DNA of 64,000 nucleotides from Balanoglossus misakiensis (lineage: Eukaryota > Hemichordata): positions 12,958,001-13,022,000 of the forward strand of contig CM082584.2 of assembly GCA_040954595.2 (NCBI GenBank). Reading direction: 5' to 3'. A program made the translations under genes and the position numbers. Positions within the stretch are counted from its first letter, which is position 1; every line of letters starts with the position of its first letter. The notes under the pieces are model-generated. The model ran no database searches. It saw only the letters and a list, made by a program, of their open reading frames with translations, and was not told the DNA's origin. Of the stretch, positions 36,543 to 49,885 are shown in pieces.

Positions 36543-39500
36543 CTTTAAATTTCGATACTGGCTTCAAATGGACTCGAATTCCTTCCACTTCTTCGACTGT
36601 CAAGAGTTTCAGTGGCGGTGCTCTGCAGACGATGGATTGCTTCCCTCTGCAGTGATTACCCAGCGTCGCACAACGTTTTATTTTGCTATATGCAAATTAT
36701 CTGGGGGATTTTTCGACTACTAATAATAGAATATTCTTGGCTTTACAGCCATACCAACCTATAGAAGAATTCTTTGCAAGCCAATCAGCAACGGACAGCT
36801 CAGCGTTTGCTTGCAGACACAACAAATTAATCGATGCGCATTTTCATTGCAACCCTCTTCTTGCATTGTAATGCGTGAGCTCAGTGAATTCTTATCCTGC
36901 AAGTTCATATATACCGGAAAAGGTTAACTTGATGGCAGTGCCTTCAATATTGCAGAATCACGAAACACGTGAATATTCACGGAATCACTAATTTTTGGGG
37001 TCATCTTGCGTGGATATTGGCAGGCTCATCGCCTTGGGGTGACGTGTGTAAGGGCTATCCCCGACTTGCAGCCAATCAGAATGTGACACTCACAAGATAT
37101 TGAATAGCGTTGTTGGTTACTTGGACTACAAGCGAAATGTTTGTCAATATAGACATTCGCAATTTACATGTTTCGCCGAATTACCGGGTACAGAACACAC
37201 TGTAAAAAGGGTAAATATCTAGTTGTTTACGACTTTGTTATCGATACACGCATTTTACCGTGTGTGTCGCTTTATGATTGGCTGTAAGTCGGGGATAGCC
37301 CTCTTATTATTTAGCTACAATACGCCAGAATTGAAAACAGGTCTGCCAAAAGGGTTCAACATCCTACACTAATACATTAATGCGCCCTCAACAGTTTGGC
37401 AAGCAAGACAGGCAAATGATGTTACGAGATTCGCTCACTTGAACGTTGAGGACGCTCACTCAATATGATAAGTTTGCGAAGACGGTGGCGTCTTGGAGTT
37501 CACATCGAAGTTGTTCTAGTTTAGTGAATATCGCCCTCACAGGCTTTCCCGAACTAATTCTATCAACAAATTCTATAAACAAATTTCCTTTCTATGAATT
37601 TGCCCGTATCCGGTTGTGTTTACCCAGAGTCGTTGTATAACCTTGTACGTTGAAACGTGTATGTTGTCACGGTGGCTGGATTGACGATCGGCACACCTGC
37701 CAGGTATTGTACTTGACAAAACAGTTTGCCTATCTGATAGTATATCTGTCAGATATCTATTGTTTTCCGTCGAAATCTTAAACTGGGAGCCTTTCTCCAA
37801 CTCCCAAACTATGTATGCACTTTTCGAACGCAACATTTGATATACTGGGAGTGCGGTGATATGACGTCATTGGGCGGTGTCAGTAGAGATCAGATGGCAG
37901 CTGCTGATCACGTGTCCCGGCTTCAAAAACGTTGATATGCCTTGGCCCAGGTGTTACGTGGTCGGTGTCAATTGTACAGGTGTGCTGGCACAGCCTTGCC
38001 AATCTCAACAAAAGTGTAAAGATCAAGGTTAGAAGTTCATTCAATAAGCATATCAAATCACTGCTAAGCCTCCCCATAAGCATGTCACTGTACCCTGCGT
38101 TACGTGAATTCGCACGCTGCGATTGAGCGGAAAATTCCCGAACGATAGATATGGAAGTCATTACAGATTGACTACATATCCGTTTGCAACACCCCTCCCA
38201 CTCTTCCGTATAGAAAAGAATGTCAAACAAATATTTCTTTTTAAAGTCTATATTTTATTTCCTCGCCGGCAATGGATATTGATATATGCCTTTGGCTTTG
38301 TACAGTCATAAAATTACATTTACTCATATTTAAAAATCAAAATGCAACAACAAAAATAAACACGTTTACTGGCAAAGAATGGCAAGCGAGTATTCCTTGT
38401 GCCAAACTGTTTTCTTTAATTGTAACAAGCACTTATCGTGATATTTCATTTGTAAGTTTATCTGGATAACAAGTCAAATGACCATTGCTTGTAAATGTAC
38501 TCTTTCTCGTTAGAAACTTCAATGTTTCTTTGGTGCCCGAGTGTTAAAAACACGTCAACCTAAATGAAAGCACTTGAAACACAAAAATAAAATAACATCA
38601 AGCAAGCATTCATCACACATACCAACATTGCCAACGACCCATTTTATATCAAAATGTGTTCACACGAGATAGTAGACGCATTACAGCTAAAAAGAATAGC
38701 TACAGCCCGTTATGATAATACGCGACTCAGGGAGTTAACACAAAGATTGACGTCGGCCATTTTGAATTTCTAATTTGAGACCATTTTGCTCTCCCATTCG
38801 AAATTTGGCACAAAGTTTTTATTCTGTTTATCGCGAACAAAGATCTCTATCACCTGCATATCTTGTTTTTCAGTTTTAGCACAATAATCTTTATAACTGT
38901 CCTTATCTTATAGCTAGAGTAATATATTTTCATCCTCCCATATCGTGTATTTACTAACAAAACAGCAAGATAAAAAAGTAATTTAGTGATGTGTTTGACT
39001 AATAAAACATACAGTGGCTGAACTCTGCTGTTATCAGCAGCTAATGTTTCAGTAAGATTGCTTGCTATCTTGCTGAATAGCTGGCTTTGCCAGTCATGTC
39101 ACCATTTTGGAGGACGAAAGCACTGTAGGTTGCCTCAGCTGTAGAAAGCATATTTCACAACTCCTACGTCACCCCTCGTCTACTGATAAACACGGCATCT
39201 CGCGACTGTAAGCCTTTTGCATCGCCAGAAAATCATCGATGAACGTTTTCTCAAATCAGGCAAACATTTACAATCTATATGTACTGTCTTCTATGTACTC
39301 AAAATGTGTAATGCAAATATTTTCGAAATAAGAAATATGAAAGAAGTCGGCTTTTTTACTTTAAGTATTCAAGCTGAAAGAGCTTCTAGATTCCTAAGTC
39401 TGATAACGTCACGTGGTAAAACATTGAAAAGAGTTTAGATTTAGGAGCGTACCCCTTGGTATATCGTTTGCGATATACTTCCTGGGCGGGAAAGGAAAAC

Positions 39501-39686
39501 CCTCGTTAAGTTACGTTACACGCAAAGATTGGTCAGAAAAAGTAGAAAGTTTTCATCAGTTCAGGCTCCGTCTCTTTAAGTTGACTCCCTATGTTGTTGA
39601 TAGTTTGTACCCTGGAACGTTTTTGTCCTGTGACTATACATATGCATATTTTTTCGTACGAGTCAAAGTTCAAAATGTTGGTCTTT
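36543..39686. other. Intergenic region between SEC11-like and activin-like genes
   Basis: Contains the 5'UTR/promoter of the SEC11-like gene, an inverted-repeat element at 37051-37302 and the presumed 3'UTR of the activin-like gene. An open stretch at about 36549-36690 on the minus strand is in the wrong phase for the SEC11-like exon 2 and is read as 5'UTR or chance. No other coding exon recognised. Confidence 0.6.
37051..37302. repeat. Inverted-repeat element, MITE-like (252 bp)
   Basis: Arms of about 44 nt (37051-37094 and 37259-37302) are reverse complements with a few mismatches. They start AGGGCTATCCCC and include a CAGCCAATCA block. The internal 160 bp is unpaired. No clear target-site duplication was seen, so it may be an old miniature transposon or a fold-back fragment. 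Confidence 0.7.
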
Positions 39687-42674
39687 TCACGAACACGAAC
39701 AGGACTCAACTTTCATGTTCGGTAAATTTTTCTTCACGATATTTCCGTCGTTGGTGTAATAGAGTAGTGAGAGGTTGGACATTTTGGTTGGCGTGCAGCA
39801 AGGGGTCAGTTCTTCTCGGAGAAGTTGGTTCTCTCGGGTCATGCTGACCCTCTGCATGACGCTGGTGTGATGGTAGCGTGGAAGCGTGTTGCCAGCACAG
39901 GATCCATCGCAATAGTTGGCATAGAAACCCTTGGGGTTGATGATCCAGTCGTGCCAGTTGATGTCCTCGAAGGACACGTAGAAAGATTTCCTGCAACAGG
40001 TGGTCATGTCGTCTATGCAGTCCACGTCTCGCTTGATGCGAGAGCGGCGCTCGGTTGTGTCGATCACCATGAAAGGTCGATGCTCTCCGTCGGTTGCTAT
40101 GGGCGACTCGTCATCTGGAAACTCTGGGCAGTCCTCACACCGGGCGATGAATGAGTGGTCGGGATGCTCGTTGATTTGCCATTTTCTGAGGAGGTGTTTG
40201 ACGTCAAAGGTCACCCAGCCATCTTTAGAAAAGGTCTGTTTGACGTTGATGTTTTTCGTGGCCGTACTGTGGCGGTTGGACAGCTCCGATATCTTGATGG
40301 AACGGTCAGGGGTTGCGTTGGGATCGCTGATCTTGTAGAGCCACATAGTTGCTGATTGGATGGTGTTGGCTTGAGACAGTGTCTCGGGTGATAGGTGGAA
40401 ATGGAAACAGCCGTCAGGTGACTTTGGGTGACACTTAATGCGATCTGTAAAGAAAAAAGACAAACAAGGGAAAAACCATTAGCCATTTACTCGCATGTGA
40501 CAAACAAAACACGTTACGTGGCAACGGTCCATTAAGTTTCACCGTTATCTTAATTATTACAAAGACGATGTCTTTGTCCGTTATCAGTAAGATACCTCAC
40601 AGCATTGAACTCAATTTACGCAACATTTACAAATATCTCAATTTTGGTAGAACGCCCGGAATAGGCAGATAGTTGGAACCATCCTTGCCCTATTGTCGTT
40701 TAATTCATGTCAATAACAGACCCATAAATGTTGTTTTTATTATTTTCATTTTGACGGCCAAGTCAGTTTCTATGGCAACAGCGCAGCGTCACATCCAACA
40801 ATGCTACCAGTGGCATTGACGTTAAAAGCTTGGTGGGCAGGAACTTTTCGAAGACAAGTACTGCTGTTGCGCATGTCAAATAACACCCAATCGGATTCAG
40901 CACTGAGTTCGAATTAGCCCCTTTTCGCCCCCCCCCCCTCTCCCCAGTAATAATTTCCTTCCGTTTCACCATTGGTGTTTCAAATTCAAAAACGACTGTT
41001 GTGTGCCCGGATGTACAGCAAGTGAATCTGCATTCCCCTGACAAAGTTATCTTGTACGAACAGCCTAAGGCAGGGCCAACATTGATAGTCTCCTATATAT
41101 CAGTTGTGGTCTGTCAGGCACGATAACCTTGTGATACCACTTATCGATCTGTGACATGCGGCGAAACAATGGACAGACTGTGTACCCACTCAACACACTC
41201 TATAAACTTTGACACTCAACACAGAACAATCGACTTGATAATTTATTTGCTATGCTACTCAAGGCACAAGTCAATCGACGCGGGCGCCGTAAACATGTCA
41301 CGTCATTCGCGATATTGTCAAGTGGAAATCTAAACTTTTTCGAACACACAACAACAATTACGTCATTTCATCAAATAAACTCCTAAATTGTCTCATTCCT
41401 GCCCCTAAGAACAAATGCGATGGAATTGTACTGATGCCAAGGAACTTTTGGCGGGTTAGACCGAAAGGTGAACGTGTACTCGCATTCCTGTGGTAATGTA
41501 AGCTTTGTAAACATATCAAGGAGTGGACATTTTAGTGTTGTTTTTAATTATTCCACAAGTTTAAAACGAGTTTTGCAAAATTGAAGATCATTTATAGCAT
41601 CATGTGACGAGGTGTAGTGATGTTGTAACTGCAGGGACTGTCGCGATTTGTCGTTCGCCAATTTCATGCTACCACCGAAGCAGAGTTCCAGTTTTCGAAG
41701 TACTTTTTTTACAAAAAATCTTTGTTAACATTTAATGACCCGAATGACTTATTAGGTCCGAAGGTCATTCTAACAAACGACATATTGAAATTACAATACC
41801 TCTGTCGTATGACAGGACAAATGATTGAGATTACATTGTACGGCCTGTTCAATGTACATCAGTCTCGCGAACTCACGCGTTCAAGCAACGGGAGAACGCG
41901 CCATATCTTACTGCGGTGAAGTCGTACCCTGTCGGACGACCTGTACACCACCTGCCAAAGATCAAAAATCACGTCGGCGTTCGATTTGTTGGCTGCAACC
42001 CAGGCTGTGTAGAGTTGGAGAGGAACTTAGGATTAAATTTATAAACTTCGTGACTTACCTATCTCTGAAAACAGGATTATTTGAGTTGTCTTGCCGTAGT
42101 AATCATCGATATCCATGCTATGTTCGTCGCTGTAATACTCATTTTCATCTTCCACTATGGGTCTGGGCAGGACGAACTTTTCGGTGATGTTTGGTGGGTG
42201 AGAGAGTTGTAGTTTGTCTAGTATCTGCTGTTTGATGCGCTTCAAACGCAAACGGTCAGTTTCTTCTTGGCTAATGAACTTTTTGAACTTTGCAGATGGT
42301 TCACCATCGTCGGTAATGTCGTCTTCATCCTCCTCTTCTTTGCTTCCACCAACTTGGATCTCGCTTGATGAACCGTCGTCAGCCTCTTCTTTGGCGCGCA
42401 TAGCTTCTGAGTCTTGAAATTCCTTCAGTTTTTTCAAATAGTCGTCTGCACGGTCATTTCTGACCACAAACTCGCCGCTGTCGTTCTCGGTGCTGAAGCC
42501 TCGATCTTCCACGTTCTTATAGGTGGACGGGTCGTCTTCGTTGCTAGCACTGTTAGAAACCAAAACGTCCTTAGCCCCTGATTCGAGAGATGCCCCATTC
42601 ACTGTAAATGACAAAAATTCGACTGCAAGAAGAAAGATCAACGCGGAGGACATGGTGAGCCTTTGGATCTTCAT
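39687..42674 (-). CDS. Activin/inhibin-beta-like TGF-beta ligand precursor (457 aa)
   Basis: Secreted signalling ligand acting through type I/II serine-threonine kinase receptors and SMAD2/3 if it behaves like its family. Two exons, 42674-42059 and 40444-39687, joined in phase 1, as in vertebrate inhibin-beta genes (myostatin has three). Met 1 starts a hydrophobic signal peptide (to about residue 28). The propeptide has an acidic stretch (EEEDEDDITDD), a helix-like ILDKLQLSHPPNI block resembling activin/myostatin propeptides, and RCEDCPE followed by HRPFMVI as in inhibin-beta. A furin site RSRIKR (339-344) releases a 113-residue mature domain with nine cysteines in activin spacing: C-x6-CC, NYCDGSC, CC and CSCS at the C-terminus. 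INWHDWIINPKGFYANYC is activin-like, while CCTPTKMS is typical of myostatin/GDF11. Best call is activin/inhibin-beta; a stem activin-myostatin member cannot be excluded. Confidence 0.93.
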
Positions 42675-43463
42675 CGTCAGGTGTTGTAGTAATGGTGTCA
42701 GTCTGGATCTGTAACAAGTTGGAAACTGGACTTAACAAGTGCACTGCCGCCACATTCCCAGAGAGCTTGTAACGAGAGAGGAGACGTGGACACAGGCACT
42801 GTGCTAAGTGAAGAGTCCAACACCACAGTCGGTAGTTTTGTGGCGGCACCGTGTCAGCTGATTGATGGCTTTGTAATCTTCTGACCAATCACCACAGAGC
42901 TCAGAGTTCAGAGCTTCAATGACACAGGCCATGATTCGACAAAAGGCTGCAAATCACAGGGGATTTGTTCACGATAACTGTCCGTGATCGCTTCGCTATT
43001 ATCAAGCGGCAAACCGCAAATGGAAAAAAGATCAACGTCTCCGCCTAGTTGTTGAGGAGACATTCATCAAAGTAATCCAATTCCGTCATTCAGATAAATT
43101 ATGCCCAGGTGGAAGAAAAGTCATAGGCATGAAGTGAGATGTTCAAACAGTCCTGATCGTCAAGTGCATTAAACAGCTCCGACGGCACATTTTGTAATAA
43201 ACATCTTCCCAAATTTGCTTTGTACGGTAAATGGTTCGATTTGTCCGCCTGCAAGCGCAGGGCGATCATTATCCCCAGTATCTTCAAACCGTCATCAAAA
43301 TCAGTTCCGTTTCCTGTTTGTTTCCGAAGTTTTAAGGGCAATGGCATTTGTCCATATCAACTTTAGACCGGAGGTGTATAAGTGAGGGGTTACTGCATCT
43401 GCCACGGAAACTGTTATTTTTGGATGATATTTGTCATTGTCAATCGGATTTATATGGGGCAGG

Positions 43464-44080
43464 TTAAAGGGGAAATCCGTTGTAGCTGATTTCTACATAA
43501 TTTGGTAGCTTTGATGTCACTCTTTCAGAAAAAAACATATTCGCCATGTATAGGTCGCGCGATTTTTTACAAAATCTAGGGAAAGTTGGCAGAATTTCCA
43601 ATATGGCGTTTACTGTAATTTGAATCATGGGAAAAAAAGCGCCAGGACCAACTTCCGCCCACCATGGTGTGGGTGATACCATTCTCCGATAGGTGTCACT
43701 GGGCGACAGACTAGGCGTATTTTCATAGCTATTGTTTGTTCTTTGCATCAGTTGATAAACAATCATCAGCAAAGTCGAAAATTTGTCATCTATTGACAGT
43801 TTTCATGAGCTATAACCCATCGAAAATATGCAAATACGCTTAGCTTGTGACGCAGTGACACCAATCGGAAAATGGTATCACCCACACTAAGGTGGGCGGA
43901 AGTTGGTCCTGGCGCTTTTTTTCCCATGATTCAAATTACAGTAAACGCCATATTGGAACTTTCTCTAGATTTTGTAAAAAATCGCGCGACCTATACATGG
44001 CGAATATGTTTTTTTCTGAAAGAGTGACATCAAAGCTACCAAATTATGTAGAAATCAGCTACGACGGATTTCCCCTTTAA
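43464..44080. mobile_element. TTAA-flanked fold-back MITE (about 617 bp)
   Basis: Two long inverted arms, roughly 43464-43732 and 43826-44080, are nearly identical for the outer 230 bp apart from a 9-10 bp indel and scattered substitutions, and weaker further in. Both ends read TTAAAGGGGAAATCCGT toward the centre, so TTAA lies at each edge (43464-43467 and 44077-44080). TTAA duplication is the hallmark of piggyBac-group transposition, although the terminal AGGG is not the usual CCY start. No transposase is encoded. High arm identity suggests a fairly recent insertion upstream of the activin-like gene. Confidence 0.8.
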
Positions 44081-47000
44081 GATACATTTAGTATGTATGT
44101 CATTCATTCGGCGCCTGTGCGGACCGTGATTTCTTGGCGTACTGAACCCGTTCGGGAATATTGCCAAATATGCATGATAGAGAAGAAGCAATATCAATAG
44201 AGAATTCCATATTCCTCTCGTTGTAGTGGACGACGAGTCCATAAGGGTCATTTTAGGTCACGAATGGAGAAAATGAGAGGTCAGCAATATTGCGCAACTG
44301 TTAATACTACGTGCCAATCTTCTTATTTTTCCGTAATTGTTTTTCGACCGCAAGGAGGGCCACATAAAAAGGACATTTACTGCCAAAAAGGGTGGACGAT
44401 TTCTAGGTACATCGTCGCCACCATCGAAGCCAATCTGTCGGTCGGTCTGTCATCACAACACGCACGGTTCCCACGCTGTTCGAGGGCTTGTAGAATTGTA
44501 ACACCATGGCCTGAATACAGCGCGTTTGCTTCATGGGCATTGCCCTATAATTCCTATCTACCCTGGCGTTTTGATTACCCTTTTCCGCGAGAAGGAGAGG
44601 GAGAGGGGGGGGGGGAGTGGAGAGGATCAGGCGAGAGTTACTGTAACACAGTAATAAACTAATTTTGAGGAACACATTTGAGTTTCTATAATGAGGCCGA
44701 TTTACTGACATTTTGCTGTCAAACGGCTTTTAGAGACAAACGAAGAAAGGATATTTCAAAGGGGATTATGGATATTACCATTCTGAATTAGTTTTCGAGG
44801 ATTACCCCTTCTTTTCACCAAGCGAGGGAAAACACGCATGGCTACACACCAAGAGATCTAATAGGGCCACAATGTATTCGTTGTTGTGGCATGGGCCCTT
44901 ATATAAGATAGTTCTATTGTGTTGGTGGAAGCGTTGCTCATTTCATTTGCACCCAAAGAATAAGGAGAAATCTAAAGTATCATTGAACGGAGCTGCTCAA
45001 TTAACGTCATTGGTAAACATCATAATAAAGACATAACAAGAGAACATCGGTTCGTTGGTTTTTAAGATACCTTCATTATTGTCCAACTTTTCAGTGTTTA
45101 TTCTATTGTGGATCACGGTCGCATATTACCACCGGGCCAAATCTCCGCCGGGGTATTTTACGATGCCTAGATGCCCGGTTAGGCTGAATGAAAGTTTTGT
45201 CGCAGAGACAACAGCGTTTATGTGTTGTGCAGCGTGGAAACGCGTCCCTTCCCCCAGGGTTTAACACGAGCGAGAAAAGAATTGTTGTTCCTCAATTGTA
45301 GCCCTTGAAGGACAGGTGTCAGGCACGTCTTTCAAACGAGATGAGTGGCAAGCGATTAAACTGATTCTCACGGTGTCCGCGTTTAGTTTGGCCAAACCTT
45401 TGACCCATGCATGAAAAAGGCGATTTTGATTTTTGTAGTTTCGTCGGCGTCGCGGGAGGGAAATACAATAAAAACCTTGGGAGTCAAACACTGCTTTTGG
45501 GATTCTCGCACAAAAAGAAGGGGGTCTGCTTGGATAATATAGGAAGTTGTAAAACGAGGAGATGGCTGTAAGAACACAAATAACGCTAGGAATAATGAAT
45601 GGGGTGGTCTTGTTTCACACGGTACAAATTGCCATTTCCCCTGTGACCAAGTCGATAAAGAAAACGTCCGCTTTGAAGTTGTGAAGCAATCCCCACCATT
45701 TTGGACAACCTCGCTCAAATCCGAGACATTTTTCTGCCAAGACAGTCCATTTTTGCTGACTCAAGAAGAACTCCTCACGTCATTCATTAATCACCATTCC
45801 CATTGGTGACACGTTTTCTTATTTTACGAGGAGTGGTATTGAAAGATCTAAGAAGAATTGCACTCTGTTTTGTTAGCCGGCGTGTGTTTACTGAGAGCCA
45901 ACATCAGGTGATATGGAAATGGCAGGCACGCGTGTGTTTGTCGGAGTTCTAGAAGTCGCGCCTTGTCCCACGCTGCCACAACTTGTGAAATTCAATGTCA
46001 ACTTCAGCATTACAAAAACAACCATGTGACCTGGACAGTCACGTTCGCCCGGGAAAGTAACGTAACTTTTAACTGTTTTAGACAATCATATACCTTCACA
46101 AAAAGGACATGCGTTACGTTCATGCTTTACCTTGACGCAGATTACTTGCATAAAAAAAGAAATTCGCGTTAAAGCTTTCAAGACAGACGACAATGTTCAA
46201 GGTCTTTCTAAGAAAATCAAGAGAAAAGTTTTTAGAATAAATCGGAAAGACGACATGTAACCACACGTACGTTTATTAAAGTTTAGACACCCGCGCGACA
46301 GGGCGAAGCATGCAGGGACATACCTGGCTGGCTGGTTGGCTGGCTGACATTTTGTCTTTTCTTTATCGTTCAATCAGTGGTTCAGAAAGTTCCATCACAA
46401 ACTGTTCGAAGTTTTCTGTAAAGTGTAAAGTGATTCTGGTGGATGTCCTTTCTTGGTTTTTCTCACACAACAGGGTCACTCACTTTCTTGATCTGTGCAA
46501 AGAGGCTTTTCTTGCCATCTTTATTGACTCAAACACTCTCAAGTGGTCTCAGGAAGGTCTGAAGTACCTTAATTCACAAAAGGAGAGCTTATTCTTCTTG
46601 AAGACAGTATCAGAGGTGTTGTAATGTATCATCAGGCACAAAAGAAACAATTTAGTGTAATCGTTCTGTACGTGTGACTACAATTAATATCTTCCATTAA
46701 TTATATGCATTATTAACTTCGAGGGTCGTCGAGTCCCTTTAAGATCTATCTCTTTTCTTCGCGTTGGTTGGAGTCAGTCGGTGGGTCGTTCTGAAAGATT
46801 GACCTTCGAACTCCAATACGAGCGTCGCCCGCTTGCAGCTTATAATGAAGTGACCTTCCTTTCTGGTTTGATGTGATACCTACTAAGAATATACGATCTG
46901 ATTGACGAATATAGCATCAACGATATGAGCTTGATTAATCCACCGTGATAAGAAACTTCTAATTCTAATCGGATGTCGACGGAACAGATACACGAACTCG

Positions 47001-49072
47001 TTCAACTACGACCCACGAACATAAATAAAAAGTAAATAGCGAAGAAAGTTATGTGAACTTTGAGGCGGTATATGTAGGGCCTTACTTCTAAGAATATAAA
47101 CTGTTCAATGAGGTTTACAGTTATTACCCCCCCCCCCTCCCCCTAAAAAGCAACAGCTGGTAATACAATGATTATGAAATAACGTTATGAAATACCGGTA
47201 GCACAGCTGGTCCAATCATTTTGATTGGCAGATGAACTTTTATCGTCGATCAAACAATCAAAATCAACCGCAGAGCAAAAGGACAATGGCAAGACAAATT
47301 CACCTATCGCATTAGTGAATTAAATGGTGAGAAGTAGATAGATTAAGAAGAAACAAAGGGGGTCATAGGTCACCTTAAATATAACGGATGTCCAAATGTT
47401 TTTCGTGACTGACACGCTTTCTGGAAAATTTGAAGGTGAAGGATTTTAGGACTCAAAAATGTGAAAAAATATTGAAATTATTTTCAATATATGCGGCGTG
47501 GAAGTGAAGAGTAAACAAAAACCACGCCCATATCTGTTTTCAAACGTGGCCCACACAGGAGTCGTTTTATTCTCCACATTTTATCAACTGCCAGTTAATG
47601 GTTTCCCTTGAACGAAAGCCATCATGTACCGTTAACAGAAAATTCTCAATACGTCAATTCAAACCATAGACGGATGATGCTCAAACCAAATAACTATGCT
47701 TGCATTGTACCATGTGAAGGTTGTAAGTAAACTGTCGCGTTTTGTAGTTCCCCTCTGTCCACATTTGGCCTTCTGCCCAGTCGCATAGGCCAATAGGAGT
47801 GGGTCATGTTTCGTGGTGATTTAAACATTATTTAAAGTTTACGTGAATAAAAATGTTTTTTGAGTAATGTATGAAAGATGAAAATGTGACCTTGGGATTG
47901 TCATCAACACCAGACCCATGGGAAAAGCGCAATACATTGTGGATGTGGACACAAAACTGTAGAAAGGGAGAAGTGAAGCGAGACTAACAAGAGGGGATGT
48001 AAAGACGGACAGAGAAAAAAGTGTTAACACGCGAGACAGTACAGCTGCAGAGATAAAAGTTCAGAGAAACGGTGCAAAATACAGACAGAGAATAAGACGG
48101 AATAAGAGCATTGACAAACCGAGGGCAAAGGGATATAGAATGTTTCCTTGTTGCATTTTGCGGCCGTGACACTCTGTGCCAGAGACACGAATGTGGCCCA
48201 TGTCGATACTATGTCCATGTTTATCTCAACAACAGAAATAAGTTTACAGTTGTCTTTGGTCCGCGTGAGTAAACAAGGGACCATAAATTGTTTGCAAATT
48301 TTAGAGGTGCTCTTTAACCTACTTTTGAAATCCCCAGGGTTTTATTTACATGGGTCAGTATGATACCAAAATTTGTTTTACAGGCAATAAAGCCATAGCC
48401 TTTGACCTACTTTCGCAACTTCGGTATCAATTGGCGATTTCTAAATTATTTATAGCGTGTATCATTAATATCAATAGCAATATATTCAACATGCGATTTA
48501 TTGCACTTGTTGATCATGTTTTGGATGATGTTTTTTTCTAGGCAGTTACGGTATATTTACCATTTAGCTTTCCACGTGATCTCTGGCTTTATTATTTTGA
48601 TATATATATAAGGTATGAAAATATGTCATCGAAAGTAGAGTTGAATATTTAGTATCCCAACGTACTAAAACGCTGATATCATTAAATATCCAAATTTATA
48701 ACACGACTGTATAAGATATAAGAAGGATGTGTAAACTGTATCGGGAATCTCTGCGTTCGAAATTTAATGGGGGTAATCAGATGAATGATGAAGTTGTTTG
48801 TATATTTTATCAAATTGACTTATGTATGACACGCGAACAATAGTACAATGGGACGTCACTCGCGTGCTGACTTATCTCGATGAACTTTGACCTCTCAAAC
48901 AAGGTCCATGCTGAATAGACCTGTCCGTCATTCGGATGCTTAACGGTTGATACTGACAATGAGACCACTTTAGATTAAGTTATTTAACTGTCAAACTGTT
49001 GATGTGGGACGGAAGGCGAGAAATCCCCAGCCATTTTGCCAAATCTTCAGTTTCAGTCCCGTGCAAAACACG

Positions 49073-49095
49073 TCTGTCTGTCTGTCTGTCTGTCG
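49073..49095. repeat. (TCTG)n microsatellite
   Basis: Short TCTG repeat followed by a (TTTG)n tract at about 49140-49158. Confidence 0.85.
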
Positions 49096-49310
49096 TTTCC
49101 CTTGCATATGTAACGAACTGGGACAACTTATTTTTTTTAGTTTGTTTGTTTGTTTGTATCTATCTGTTTATTTATATATTCATTTGTTATTTGTTTTTGT
49201 CTGTTTGTTTGCTTGTTTGACCGTCTTTAATTTTGGCAAATAAAACATAAGAACATCGCAAAGTAACTTTTAAAAAATTGAACTAAAATACTATAGGAAC
49301 TAATCTGGCG

Positions 49311-49885
49311 ATGAACAGAGAGTTAGTTCTCGCAGATACTGGTGATCTTCTTCCACACATAAATAATTGTATTAAAACAGCTTACATATATTATACTTTT
49401 CTTCTATCCGACTTATTAACTTGCGTTACTCGTCAGTTTGATGTACTCTTGCTGAAGGTATTGGAATCGGCCGAATTGTTGACAGTGCCACTGGCTGCAT
49501 CCGGATGGGAAGACTTGATGATTTCGTGGCGTGAGCAACTTGAACGGTTAAAATAATGACACCCGCCAATCAGTCAACGGTCAATAGTCTACGTGTGAAT
49601 GCAGTTGTACTACAACATCTTGAAAGGTACTTGCAAATATTTGATCTGGAAAGGATTGAGTTCGAGCGTCTCTTGATTGACTGGCCTTCAACGCCGACTG
49701 GAATATCATTGTTCTCCATGTCCCCGGCGACTTCTCGGAGTGGTACCGGCCTTTTTTCTGCTCGTACGCCTTTAAACAAAATCACGCAGAACTCCGGGAA
49801 ACTTGTCAGCTGTCTGAGTCTCTACCATAAAAAACATCGGTACCAGGCTCAGAATTCGCCTAGACAGCAAACTTGTGAATTCTGA
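49311..49885 (+). other. Overlapping ORF pair with TAATG junction, unrecognised
   Basis: An 81-codon ORF (49311-49556) ends in TAA whose last A starts the ATG of a 109-codon ORF (49556-49885). The first has a hydrophobic centre and a C-terminus rich in Leu and Trp (SWREQLERLK); the second has an amphipathic start (LQHLERYLQIFDLERIEFE). I recognise no family. It may be chance, a decayed mobile-element fragment, or spliced exons of an unknown gene. Confidence 0.2.

Noticed and set aside
36549-36690. Open minus-strand stretch (RAPPLKLLTVEEVEG) as a coding exon of the SEC11-like gene
   Set aside because: Its frame cannot join exon 2 in the frame that carries the transmembrane and GDLLVL blocks; the ATG-only start closes all phases instead.
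43464-44080. Two near-identical 60-100 residue ORFs on opposite strands
   Set aside because: They are the two arms of the fold-back element read in each direction, not genes.
44403-44711. ORFs on both strands around the G-rich run
   Set aside because: Low-complexity composition and no conserved feature; treated as chance.
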